DNA from: Dinoroseobacter sp034111085
GTDB lineage: Bacteria; Pseudomonadota; Alphaproteobacteria; Rhodobacterales; Rhodobacteraceae
NCBI GenBank assembly: GCA_034111085.1
Contig: JAWUXZ010000017.1
Location: forward strand, 51,493 to 115,492
Length of the DNA stretch: 64,000 nucleotides
Direction: 5' to 3'
Shown in pieces: positions 33,886-41,835 of this stretch. A program made the position numbers and the translations under genes. How positions within the stretch are numbered: the first letter of the stretch is position 1; the number at the start of each line of letters is the position of its first letter. The notes below the pieces were generated by a model that saw nothing but the letters and a program-made list of their open reading frames with translations, did no database searches and was not told the DNA's origin.

Positions 33886-35030
33886 CAGATCTCCAGTAGT
33901 TTTGCGTCCACCGGCCAGCGCGGGCTTGGGGCAATCTCAGGGCCGTAGCCCAGACGCGCCCACATTTGCACGGTTCCGCCTTCGGGGGCCAGACGCTGAT
34001 GTATCTCGTCGTAATGCGCCTCCATCTCAGGGTATTCCTGCAAAGCCTGACTGAGCGGCTGAAGACCCAAGCCAAGGGCGGTTGCTGCAAGATTTATCCT
34101 GACCCAGTCGCGGCCCGTATTGATCTGGTCGCGCCGGGTGTTTGTTTGCGTCACCTGCCAGATATGCCCCATGGCAGTATCAGTATTTGCGAAAACCGCC
34201 GCCAGTCCTTGCTGATTAGCTGTCGAAGACGTGTCGAGTGCGGTTTGGCGGGTGAACAGCCCAGCGGCGGCAAGTCCTTCAAAGAGCGGACCGGTGAAAG
34301 TGATGCCGTCTGGATTGGCGTCCACCTCCCGCGCGCCAATGCGAAACAGATCAACGCTTTCTTGATAAGTGCGCGGGGTCTCGATCTCGATGCGCAGGGC
34401 ATTATGGCTAAGCGCGCGCATCTCGGCGATGGTTTCAGGGTCATTGGAAGCCGCGACGCGCGTGCCATTTTCAGCCGCCGCGATAAGCGTGGGCAACGCC
34501 GTGTCAGGAACCAACCGGGCCTCGTCAAACGGCTCCTTTAGCGAACGACGGTTGAGGACTTGCGCAAAAAGCGGGTCGCGCGCTGCATCCGTTGGCGCAA
34601 AGTGGCAGACCGCTACGGGCCGTGCGTCGAGGGCAGCTGCATCTGCGCCATCCGGAAACAGATCAAACGTCACATCCTGTCCATCTTCCAGCGCCGCCAT
34701 GTGCAGAACTTCCAGAAAACACCCCAGTCCAATGGTGATTTGGCGGTTGAACGGATCGGTATGGGGCAACATGCGGTCGGTATCGACATAGAGCACGACC
34801 TGATCGGGCATTCCCAAATCGACCATCCAAGGCTGTCGGTTATGAGGGTTAGGCGCGAGGATTGCATAACTTAGGGCTCGCATCCGGGGGTCGCCGTATC
34901 CGCCAGCGGTTTGCCAAGGCAGACCTGCGGTCTGGGGCGTGCGGGTCAGGGTCAAACCACCAGCGGTTCCAGCGGCGAGGATCACACCGCCACCGATCAG
35001 GGCAAGGGTTTTGCGGCGAGAGAGGGTCAT
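33885..35030 (-). CDS. Tat-exported nitroreductase-family protein (Acg-like)
   Basis: A 381-residue protein beginning MTLSRRKTLALIGGGVILAAG, a twin-arginine signal followed by a hydrophobic stretch. Two nitroreductase-like halves follow: APNPHNRQPWMVDL at about 58, the Acg-family FMN-site start, and the second half with GRDWVRINLAATALGLGLQPLSQAL. Family knowledge suggests flavin binding and redox chemistry, but the substrate is not known. It is co-transcribed with a MarR regulator and preceded by a perfect-looking operator repeat. Confidence 0.82.
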   Translation of the reverse strand: MTLSRRKTLALIGGGVILAAGTAGGLTLTRTPQTAGLPWQTAGGYGDPRMRALSYAILAPNPHNRQPWMVDLGMPDQVVLYVDTDRMLPHTDPFNRQITIGLGCFLEVLHMAALEDGQDVTFDLFPDGADAAALDARPVAVCHFAPTDAARDPLFAQVLNRRSLKEPFDEARLVPDTALPTLIAAAENGTRVAASNDPETIAEMRALSHNALRIEIETPRTYQESVDLFRIGAREVDANPDGITFTGPLFEGLAAAGLFTRQTALDTSSTANQQGLAAVFANTDTAMGHIWQVTQTNTRRDQINTGRDWVRINLAATALGLGLQPLSQALQEYPEMEAHYDEIHQRLAPEGGTVQMWARLGYGPEIAPSPRWPVDAKLLEI

Positions 35031-35043
35031 CGAGATTCTCCAA

Positions 35044-35085
35044 TATAGTTCGATATCGCATTATCTAGTGCGATATAGAACTATA
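35044..35085. repeat. 42-bp inverted repeat, likely MarR operator
   Basis: Arms of 17 bp (35044-35060 and 35069-35085) match at 16 of 17 positions around an 8-bp centre TTATCTAG. The arm sequence is TATAGTTCKATATCGCA (K = G or T). It begins 14 bp upstream of the nitroreductase-like gene and would cover its promoter and start region. The neighbouring marR gene makes it a strong operator candidate. Confidence 0.7.
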
Positions 35086-35104
35086 CACAACCCCGTGTCC
35101 CAAC

Positions 35105-35136
35105 GAAAAACGCGCCCCACAGCGAGGGCGCGTTTA
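35105..35136 (-). terminator. Intrinsic terminator after rplY
   Basis: AAACGCGCC (minus strand, 35127-35135) pairs with GGCGCGTTT (35108-35116), followed by TTTTTCGTT. It lies 30 bp past the rplY stop and also insulates the MarR-controlled promoter downstream. Confidence 0.88.
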
Positions 35137-35165
35137 ACAACACTTCATAACTTCTGGTGCGAGGA

Positions 35166-35804
35166 TTACTCCTCAGCCGCACCCTCTTCGCCGTCGGTAT
35201 CACCGTCCTCATCATCGACACCAGCCGACCGCAGACCCGATGGGGCCTGAATGTTGGCAATGACGAAATCTCGGTCGATGGTTGGCGTCGAACCTGCGGG
35301 CAGCTCAATCGAGCTGATCGTGACAGTGTCACCAATGTCGAGGCCCGTCATATCGACGGTGATGTGATCGGGAATATCGCCCGCAGTCACCAAAAGCTCG
35401 ACCTCAGGACGAACGGCAGTCAGAACGCCGCCCTTCTTGATGCCGGGAGCTTCTTCCTCGTTGATAAACTCAACAGGGATGAACAGCTTAACCTTCGAGG
35501 TCCGACGCAAACGCATCAGGTCCAGGTGGGTCGGCATATCCTTGACGACGTGACGCTGAACGCCTCGGCAGATAACGCGCACATCTTCCTCGCCTTCAAC
35601 CTTCAGGTTGAATAGCGTGGACATGAAACGGCCCGCTCTCAGCTGCTTCAAAAGCACGTTGAATTTGATGTTGATGGGTTGCGGATCGATACCGCCCCCA
35701 TAGACCACCCCGGGAACCATCCCGTCACGGCGCGCTTGACGGGCGGCCCCCTTGCCGGTCCCCGCACGTGCCTCGGCGATCAGATCTGGAATTTGTCCAG
35801 CCAT
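35166..35804 (-). CDS. rplY: 50S ribosomal protein L25/general stress protein Ctc
   Basis: A 212-residue long-form L25 (CTC type). The amino-terminal 5S rRNA-binding domain (ARAGTGKGAARQARRDGMVPGVVYGG) is followed by the TL5 carboxy domain (residues 100-190, with VEFINEEEAPGIKKGGVL and HITVDMTGLDIGDTVTISSIEL) and an acidic tail EDGDTDGEEGAAEE. In many genomes rplY is next to pth; here pth is 3.4 kb away. A 7-bp hairpin lies in its leader. Confidence 0.95.
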   Translation of the reverse strand: MAGQIPDLIAEARAGTGKGAARQARRDGMVPGVVYGGGIDPQPINIKFNVLLKQLRAGRFMSTLFNLKVEGEEDVRVICRGVQRHVVKDMPTHLDLMRLRRTSKVKLFIPVEFINEEEAPGIKKGGVLTAVRPEVELLVTAGDIPDHITVDMTGLDIGDTVTISSIELPAGSTPTIDRDFVIANIQAPSGLRSAGVDDEDGDTDGEEGAAEE

Positions 35805-35826
35805 GATAGCATTCTCCTAAGTCAGA

Positions 35827-35853
35827 GGGGCATCCTCCAAGGGTGTATGCCCC
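35827..35853 (-). promoter_or_regulatory. Hairpin in the rplY leader
   Basis: GGGGCAT (35847-35853, minus strand) pairs with ATGCCCC (35827-35833) around a 13-nt loop. It lies 22 nt before the rplY ATG and just ahead of the ribosome-binding site AGGAG. It has no T-run, so a regulatory or stabilising role is more likely than termination. Confidence 0.35.
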
Positions 35854-35962
35854 GGTTGAAGGCTGGCCTTTAGGGCAATTATCCCCGGCTGGAAAGGCCA
35901 AAACCGGAATCCCACCCGCTTTGGATATTGCTTTGGGCGCAACTCGGCGATAACGCGCGCCC

Positions 35963-37159
35963 ATGTCGCTGATCTCGCTCCTTCGAATGTCCCAAGCTCC
36001 CATCGCGGGCTTCGCTGCAATTGGCACCGGGTGGGGCACGTTTGCAGCCGCCATCCCGGACCTCAAGGCAAGCCTCCAGATCAGCGAATCCGAGCTCGGC
36101 CTTGCCCTGTTCTTCGGCGCACTCGGCGCTGTGATCTCCATGGCGGCGTCTGCCAAAATCATGGAATGGCTTGGCACAGGGCGCAAACTGATCGCAGTGA
36201 TTTGCCTTTTGCTAGGCGCTGCTTTCGTCGGCCCCAGCTATGCCACCAGCCTCGCCGCTATCTCGTTGGCAATGGCTTGCGTTGGCCTGACCACCGGGTT
36301 GCTCGACGTCGTCATCAACGCGCGCGTCAGCCAGCTAGAGGCCCGCACCGGCAAACACCTGATGAGCCTCGGTCACGGCATGTTCTCGCTTGCCTATGCA
36401 ATCGCAGCGATCTGCACCGGGTTTGCGCGCGAGGCTGGCTTTGCGCCGTCCGACATCTATCCCGTCGCGGCCGGCGTCATCACACTCTACGCGATCATGG
36501 CGATCACCGGGCCCGAGGTAGTGTTCGCGCGCGAAACGCCGTCCGGTATGCCAATGCCCAAACCGCCTTTGCCCTTTGCAGTCTTCATCCTCGGCGGGCT
36601 GATCCTGATTGCCTTCTTTGCCGAAAACGCGACCGAGATTTGGTCTGCGCTGCATGTCGAGCGCACTTTAGGGGGCGGGGCGGCGCAAGGCTCATTCGGG
36701 CCAGCGCTGCTCGGCCTGACCATGGCCATCGGGCGCTTTTCCGGCCAAGCGCTCGCCAGCCGCTTTGGCCTCGTCCAACTTATGACATGGACCGCAACGC
36801 TTGCCGCAATCGGCGGGTTCATCGCTGCCGCAGCCCCCACGCCAGCCGTCGCCTATATCGGGTTCGCCGCTCTCGGCCTCGGCATCGCAACACTCGCACC
36901 TTTGGGATTCGCGCTCGGCGGGCAGTATCTCAGCGAAGCGCAACGCCCCCTTGGAATCGCGCGCATGACGCTGATCGGCTATATGGGGTTTTTCTTCGGA
37001 CCCCCGATCCTTGGCGTGTTGGCAGAAGCGTTCGGTCTGCGCGTAGCCTTCGCGGTTATTGGCGGGATGCTGGTGGTGTTCCCGATCTTGCTGCGCGCGC
37101 TCAGTGCGCCCCCGGTGTCTCCAGATAGCCCTGCTCCGCCACCTTCGCATACAGCCTGA
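35963..37159 (+). CDS. MFS transporter
   Basis: A 398-residue inner membrane protein with about twelve hydrophobic segments. It starts MSLISLLRMSQAPIAGFAAIGTGWG and has the loop 2-3-type segment KIMEWLGTGRKLIAV and the central cytoplasmic region around residue 190. It resembles FucP/YbjJ-type MFS carriers, but the substrate cannot be called. The last 20 residues (PPVSPDSPAPPPSHTA) lie opposite the end of the convergent sulfotransferase gene and may not be conserved. Confidence 0.85.
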   Translation: MSLISLLRMSQAPIAGFAAIGTGWGTFAAAIPDLKASLQISESELGLALFFGALGAVISMAASAKIMEWLGTGRKLIAVICLLLGAAFVGPSYATSLAAISLAMACVGLTTGLLDVVINARVSQLEARTGKHLMSLGHGMFSLAYAIAAICTGFAREAGFAPSDIYPVAAGVITLYAIMAITGPEVVFARETPSGMPMPKPPLPFAVFILGGLILIAFFAENATEIWSALHVERTLGGGAAQGSFGPALLGLTMAIGRFSGQALASRFGLVQLMTWTATLAAIGGFIAAAAPTPAVAYIGFAALGLGIATLAPLGFALGGQYLSEAQRPLGIARMTLIGYMGFFFGPPILGVLAEAFGLRVAFAVIGGMLVVFPILLRALSAPPVSPDSPAPPPSHTA

Positions 37160-37725
37160 ACTCGCGCGCGCGCTTGACGTACCCGCGCCTCCAGCTCCGC
37201 CGATAACGGCGTCTGCGCGCGCGGCGACACATTCCGCACCGGCATCGCCACCTTCCTTTTCAGGCGCTCCTCAAGAAATTGGGTGGCGCGCGGCAAGTCC
37301 TCATAAACAAACAAATGCCGGATCCGCACCCCGTCCTGCGCGCTCAGGCAAAACCGATCTTGCGAGCCGACCTGCGCGTAAGCAGGCGGGTCCGCCGCCA
37401 AAGTCTGCTCCAAGAACTGCTCGAACGGAACGCCCAGCGCAGAGAGTGGCTTGCCGTGAAATATCGGCGCTTGGCGGTAGCGATACCAACTGCGCAACCT
37501 CTCAAGCGGATCGCGCAGAATCGCCATGGTTTGAGGGCGCAGATCATACGTCTCAGCCAGCCAGGGCCCCCATTTGTTATGGTAAAGCCCGGCATTCATG
37601 TGCCGCAGCGTCGGCGGGTCGCGCAGATCAATGCTGCAATGAGGGCGCAATGCCTCCTCAAGCGCTGTCGTGCCGGTTTTGGGCACCGCGAAAAACACCA
37701 GGTTCTGCTTGAGAAAAATTAACAT
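36979..37725 (-). CDS. Sulfotransferase-family protein with a carboxy-terminal frameshift
   Basis: The amino-terminal part FFAVPKTGTTALEEAL at residues 11-26 holds the 5' phosphosulfate loop, and ILRDPLERLRSWYRY holds the 3' phosphate region. After VRQARAR the open frame continues to 36979 with low-complexity sequence. One base less in the CG repeat at 37163-37173 instead gives EFRLYAKVAEQGYLETPGAH and a stop at 37101, which looks like a genuine end. The gene is thus probably frameshifted, by mutation or assembly error, and its natural end is 37101. It is convergent with the MFS gene. Confidence 0.72.
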   Translation of the reverse strand: MLIFLKQNLVFFAVPKTGTTALEEALRPHCSIDLRDPPTLRHMNAGLYHNKWGPWLAETYDLRPQTMAILRDPLERLRSWYRYRQAPIFHGKPLSALGVPFEQFLEQTLAADPPAYAQVGSQDRFCLSAQDGVRIRHLFVYEDLPRATQFLEERLKRKVAMPVRNVSPRAQTPLSAELEARVRQARARVQAVCEGGGAGLSGDTGGALSARSKIGNTTSIPPITAKATRRPNASANTPRIGGPKKNPI

Positions 37726-37761
37726 AGGGCGAACATGGCCGTCCGCCCCAGCCCCGTCAAA

Positions 37762-38931
37762 TCAGTTCGACTGCCAGCGGCCCTCAAAATGCTCTGGGAT
37801 CAGTAAGATATCGCGATCGACCTCGTTTATATCGCGGCGACCACACAAGGCCATCGTCATGTCGAGCTCTTTGTGGATGACCTCAAGCGCCTTGGTCACG
37901 CCCTTCTCGCCCATCGCGCCCAGCCCGTAGGTGAATGCGCGGCCAATCATCGTGCCCTTTGCACCCATCGCCATGGCTTTCAGCACGTCTTGGCCCGACC
38001 GAATGCCGCTATCGAGATGCACCTCAACCTTGTCGCCCACCGCGTCCACAATCGGGCGCAGCGATTTAATCGAACTCATCGCGCCATCAAGCTGGCGTCC
38101 ACCGTGGTTCGACACAATAATCGCATCAACGCCCACATCCGCCGCCATCTTGGCGTCCTCAACATCCAGCACGCCCTTAAGAATCACTTTGCCGCCCCAC
38201 ATCTCAGCAATCTGAGCGATGCGCTTCCAATCGAGCGAATGATCGAACGCCTCGGCCGTCCACGAGCTTAGCGAGGCCGGATCAGACACGCCCTTCGCAT
38301 GGCCCACGATATTGCCGAAGAACCGCCGCTTTGTGCCCAGCATCTGCAGCCCCCACGGCACTTTCGTCGCCAAGTTCGCCATCGAGGCCATCGTCAGTTT
38401 GGGCGGGGCGCTCAGACCGTTCTTCAAGTCTTTGTGGCGCTGGCCCATGATCTGCAAGTCGACCGTAATCACCAAAGCCGAGCATTTCGCCGCCTTCGCA
38501 CGCTCGATCAGGCGGCGCATAAAATCATCGTCTTTCAGCGTGTAGACCTGAAACCAGAACGGCGCTGTGGTGTTCTCGGCCACATCCTCAATCGAGCAGA
38601 TCGACATCGTGCTCAGCGTGAAAGGCACGCCAAACTTCTCAGCCGCTTTCGCCGCTTTGATCTCGCCGTCGGCACATTGCATCCCTGTCAGCCCCACAGG
38701 CGCGAGTGCGACAGGCATGTTGTAGTCTTGCCCAATCATCTGCGTCTTCGTGCTGCGGTTGGTCATATCGACCGCAATCCGCTGGCGGAATTTCAGCTCG
38801 TCAAAATCGGAACTGTTCTCGCGAAACGTCTGCTCCGTCCATGAACCCGTCTCCGCATAATCGTAGAACATCTTTGGCACGCGGCGCTTATAGATCCGCT
38901 TGAGATCTTCGATTTCGGTTATGACGGGCAT
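37762..38931 (-). CDS. lldD: FMN-dependent alpha-hydroxy acid (L-lactate) dehydrogenase
   Basis: A 389-residue TIM-barrel flavoprotein. Typical segments are MFYDYAETGSWTEQTFREN, LAPVGLTGMQ, the Tyr of WFQVYTLKDD, the Lys in VILKGVLDVEDA and the catalytic histidine in VSNHGGRQLDGA. DSGIRSGQDVLKAMAMGA binds FMN phosphate. It oxidises L-lactate, or a similar 2-hydroxy acid, at the membrane. A GntR-like inverted repeat (38947-38969) lies just upstream of the ATG. Closely related mandelate or glycolate enzymes cannot be excluded. Confidence 0.9.
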   Translation of the reverse strand: MPVITEIEDLKRIYKRRVPKMFYDYAETGSWTEQTFRENSSDFDELKFRQRIAVDMTNRSTKTQMIGQDYNMPVALAPVGLTGMQCADGEIKAAKAAEKFGVPFTLSTMSICSIEDVAENTTAPFWFQVYTLKDDDFMRRLIERAKAAKCSALVITVDLQIMGQRHKDLKNGLSAPPKLTMASMANLATKVPWGLQMLGTKRRFFGNIVGHAKGVSDPASLSSWTAEAFDHSLDWKRIAQIAEMWGGKVILKGVLDVEDAKMAADVGVDAIIVSNHGGRQLDGAMSSIKSLRPIVDAVGDKVEVHLDSGIRSGQDVLKAMAMGAKGTMIGRAFTYGLGAMGEKGVTKALEVIHKELDMTMALCGRRDINEVDRDILLIPEHFEGRWQSN

Positions 38932-38946
38932 CGGGGCTCTCCTCAG

Positions 38947-38969
38947 ATTGGTAAGCCATACTAACCAAT
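38947..38969. repeat. Inverted repeat upstream of lldD, GntR/LldR-type operator candidate
   Basis: ATTGGT-W-AG, 5 bp, CT-W-ACCAAT: 9-bp arms with one mismatch, 15 bp before the lldD ATG. LldR/PdhR-type GntR regulators bind TTGGT...ACCAA repeats. No such regulator gene is in the window. Confidence 0.5.
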
Positions 38970-39208
38970 TCGGGCGATTCCGCGCAATGCGACCAATTTC
39001 CTACCCAGCATTTTTGCCCGTAGCGGCTTCATCCTCCCACATTGTGTGACTGTTACAGACCCGGCAATCGCCGACCTTGGCCCCTTTAAACAGATGAAAC
39101 CCTGCGAAACCCTTAACCGTAGGCAAGAAGCTGTCGCGCCCTGTTTGACCGCAAAGCGATTCATTGTCAGATACACGGGGAATCCTTCCGTTAACCTTGG
39201 GTCTTAAA

Positions 39209-39883
39209 ATGCGCCTTTTCGTCGGCCTCGGAAATCCCGGGGCGCAATATGCGGGCAACCGCCACAATATCGGCTTCATGGCGCTGGACAGAATAGCGTC
39301 CGACCATGGGTTCAGCCCGTGGAAAGCCAAGTTCCAGGGCCAGATCGCCGAAGGTCGCCTTGGGTCCGAGAAGGTGCTGTTTCTCAAGCCCGAGACATTC
39401 ATGAACCGCTCAGGCCAATCCGTGCGCGCCGCCCTCGATTTCTACAAGCTAGAGCCTGCCGATGTGACCGTCTTTCATGACGAGCTGGACCTCGCCCCCG
39501 CCAAGTTGAAATGCAAAATGGGCGGCGGTCATGCGGGCCATAACGGGCTGCGCTCTATCCATGGCCATATCGGCGAGGCCTACGCGCGTGTGCGTCTCGG
39601 CATCGGGCATCCGGGCCACAAAGATCGCGTCGCAGCGTATGTGCTGAACGATTTTGCCAAAGCCGATCAGGACTGGCTGGATGATCTGATGCGCGGGATT
39701 TCCGATGGCGCGGCCGAGCTTGCAAATGGCGATACCGGACGCTTTATGAACGCGGTTGCCCTGCGCACAGCCCCGCCCCGCTCGTCCACCTCGCCCAAGC
39801 CTGAGGCCAAAGCAAAACCCGCGCCCGAGCCTACGCCAGACGCCCGTACCACCCTGCAACGCCTCGCCGATAAATTCCGGTGA
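39209..39883 (+). CDS. pth: Peptidyl-tRNA hydrolase
   Basis: Releases tRNA from prematurely dropped peptidyl-tRNA. The start is placed at 39209 (MRLFVGLGNPGAQYAGNRHNIGFM), which is the family start. The catalytic histidine is in NRHNIGF, and the asparagines in FMNRSG and GHAGHNGLRSI are present. After about residue 190 there is a proline/lysine/alanine-rich tail before TTLQRLADKFR. No good ribosome-binding site is seen. It is not next to rplY, as it often is elsewhere. Confidence 0.95.
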   Translation: MRLFVGLGNPGAQYAGNRHNIGFMALDRIASDHGFSPWKAKFQGQIAEGRLGSEKVLFLKPETFMNRSGQSVRAALDFYKLEPADVTVFHDELDLAPAKLKCKMGGGHAGHNGLRSIHGHIGEAYARVRLGIGHPGHKDRVAAYVLNDFAKADQDWLDDLMRGISDGAAELANGDTGRFMNAVALRTAPPRSSTSPKPEAKAKPAPEPTPDARTTLQRLADKFR

Positions 39884-40100
39884 GCGCAGCTCGGCGCAGC
39901 GCGTTTCGCCGCCAAGCAGAGGCGTGCAAATACCTCGGATCGCCCCCTTCATGCCCGGCGGCAAAACAAAGACCCTCGGGCGCTTAGATTTTCACGGGCG
40001 GTGGCTTATCCTCGCTTAAAACGGCTCGTTGCGGCATTCGCGCTTTGACAAATCCGCTTTGAACAATATGTCAAAAGCACCTCTGACAATTCGGTGCACC

Positions 40101-40496
40101 ATGACAAATTCTAAAGCCCCATCGCTAAACGTAATGGGCGGCCCGCTTCAGTCCTGCTCGATCGATCCCATCACTGGGTTCTACCGTAACGGGTGCTGCG
40201 ACACGTCCGATATGGATCAAGGCAGCCACACCGTTTGTGCGGTCATGACCGCCGAGTTCCTCGCCTTCTCTAAATACGTAGGCAACGACCTCAGCACGCC
40301 GCGCCCGGAATACGGGTTCCAGGGCCTGAAGGAGGGCGATCAATGGTGCCTGTGCGCCGGTCGTTTCCTGCAAGCCCATGAGGACCACGCCGCCCCGCGC
40401 GTGCGTCTGCAATCCACGCATATGCGTGCGCTCGATTTGGTCCCGCTTGAGGTGCTGGTAGAGCACGCGCTCGAGAGCGAAGGCCGTGACACCTGA
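40101..40496 (+). CDS. DUF2237 family protein
   Basis: A 131-residue protein starting MTNSKAPSLNVMGGPLQSCS at 40101. The family core is GPLQSCSIDPITGFYRNGCCDT with three clustered cysteines, then the VMTAEFLAFSKYVGNDL and WCLCAGR segments. DUF2237 proteins are small cytosolic proteins of unknown role found widely in proteobacteria and cyanobacteria. It has no obvious operon partner. The 162-bp gap after it holds nothing I can name. Confidence 0.85.
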   Translation: MTNSKAPSLNVMGGPLQSCSIDPITGFYRNGCCDTSDMDQGSHTVCAVMTAEFLAFSKYVGNDLSTPRPEYGFQGLKEGDQWCLCAGRFLQAHEDHAAPRVRLQSTHMRALDLVPLEVLVEHALESEGRDT

Positions 40497-40661
40497 GCGT
40501 TTTGTTACCCAAAGCACCTAGCGTCTCCAGTCAGAACAGCAGCGAAATGCTGGTTCGAGCCGTGCGCGAGAGGCCGCATTTTTCGACTAAGATAAAGCCC
40601 TAAGCCTCTAGACGTTTAACCCCCACCATGGTGACCTACCCCGAACCGGGAGGGTTTCGTG

Positions 40662-41825
40662 ATGAAATGGCTGAAACGAGTAGGCTGGCTGGTGCTGGCC
40701 ATTGCGATCATCGCAGCAGGTCTGGGCCTGTGGAAACGCGAAGAGATCACGCGCCTGATGGCGGTCAATTCACTGTTTGCCGAAGATAAAATCGTCGACA
40801 ACTTCTCGCATATGAACGCGGCGTTCCTTACGCGTGAGGTTGCGCGCGGCGATGGTCCGGTCAGCGCTTTGCCCAAGGGCACAGACACGCCCCTGCCACA
40901 GGACGCGCAAACTTGGATCAAGGACCGCGCCGTCACCTCTCTTTTGGTGCTCAAAGACGGCCAGATCACCCATGAAAGCTACCACCTCGGCACGGGCCCG
41001 GATGATCTGCGCATCAGCTGGTCGGTCGCCAAAAGCTATTTGTCGCTGCTGTTCGGCATTCTGAACGACGACGGCACGATCCCCGATCTGGAAGCACAGG
41101 TGGTCAGCTTCGTGCCCGCCCTTGCAGACACCGCATATGCAGGTGCAACGATCCGCGACGTGCTGCAAATGGAAAGTGGCGTGCTGTTTGACGAGGACTA
41201 CCTCGACTTCAATTCTGACATCAATCGCATGGGCCGGGTGCTGGCCTTGGGCGGCGCAATGGACGATTTCGCCGCCAGCATATCCGAGCGCTTCGCCGAG
41301 CCCGGCAGCCAGATGCAATACACCTCCATCGACACCCATGTGCTCGGGATGGTGATCCGGGCAGCCAGCGGGCGCGACATCCCGGATCTGCTCTCGGAAA
41401 AGCTGATCACCCCGATGGGGTTAGAGGCGGCACCGCACTACATCACCGATGGCGAGGGCGTTGCATTCGTGCTGGGCGGGTTGAACGTGACCACACGCGA
41501 TTATGCGCGGATGGGCGAAATGGTGCGCAATTACGGGCGCTGGAACGGCCAGCAAATCGTGCCTGCACGCTGGGTCTATGACAGCACCCGCGCCTCGGCT
41601 CTGACCGCACCCGGACGCCTGCAATACGGCTACCAATGGTGGATGCCAATTGATGCCCGTGAGGGCGAGGTGTTCGGCATCGGCATCTACGGCCAATACG
41701 TCTATATCGACCGCGCCCGCGATGTGGTCATCACCACGACCGGGGCCAATCGTGGGTTCCGCGAGGACGGCGTCGCAGAGCATAACATAGAGATACTGCG
41801 CTTAATCGCCGCCAGTTTGGACTAG
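40662..41825 (+). CDS. Serine hydrolase, class C beta-lactamase family
   Basis: A 387-residue protein. The catalytic SxxK motif is SVAK in SWSVAKSYLSLLFG at about residue 124, followed by the Tyr motif around QMQYTSIDTHVLG. An uncleaved signal anchor or signal peptide occupies residues 5-24, so it acts in the periplasm or at the membrane. The start is the ATG at 40662, with GGAGG 8 bases before it. Members include esterases, DD-peptidases and 6-aminohexanoate hydrolase-like enzymes, so the substrate is uncertain. It converges on trpB with 10 bp between stops. Confidence 0.85.
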   Translation: MKWLKRVGWLVLAIAIIAAGLGLWKREEITRLMAVNSLFAEDKIVDNFSHMNAAFLTREVARGDGPVSALPKGTDTPLPQDAQTWIKDRAVTSLLVLKDGQITHESYHLGTGPDDLRISWSVAKSYLSLLFGILNDDGTIPDLEAQVVSFVPALADTAYAGATIRDVLQMESGVLFDEDYLDFNSDINRMGRVLALGGAMDDFAASISERFAEPGSQMQYTSIDTHVLGMVIRAASGRDIPDLLSEKLITPMGLEAAPHYITDGEGVAFVLGGLNVTTRDYARMGEMVRNYGRWNGQQIVPARWVYDSTRASALTAPGRLQYGYQWWMPIDAREGEVFGIGIYGQYVYIDRARDVVITTTGANRGFREDGVAEHNIEILRLIAASLD

Positions 41826-41835
41826 TTGGGAGGGC

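Noticed and set aside
40549..40567. T-loop-like GGTTCGAGCC suggesting a tRNA
   Set aside because: No acceptor, D or anticodon stems can be formed upstream within 76 bases.
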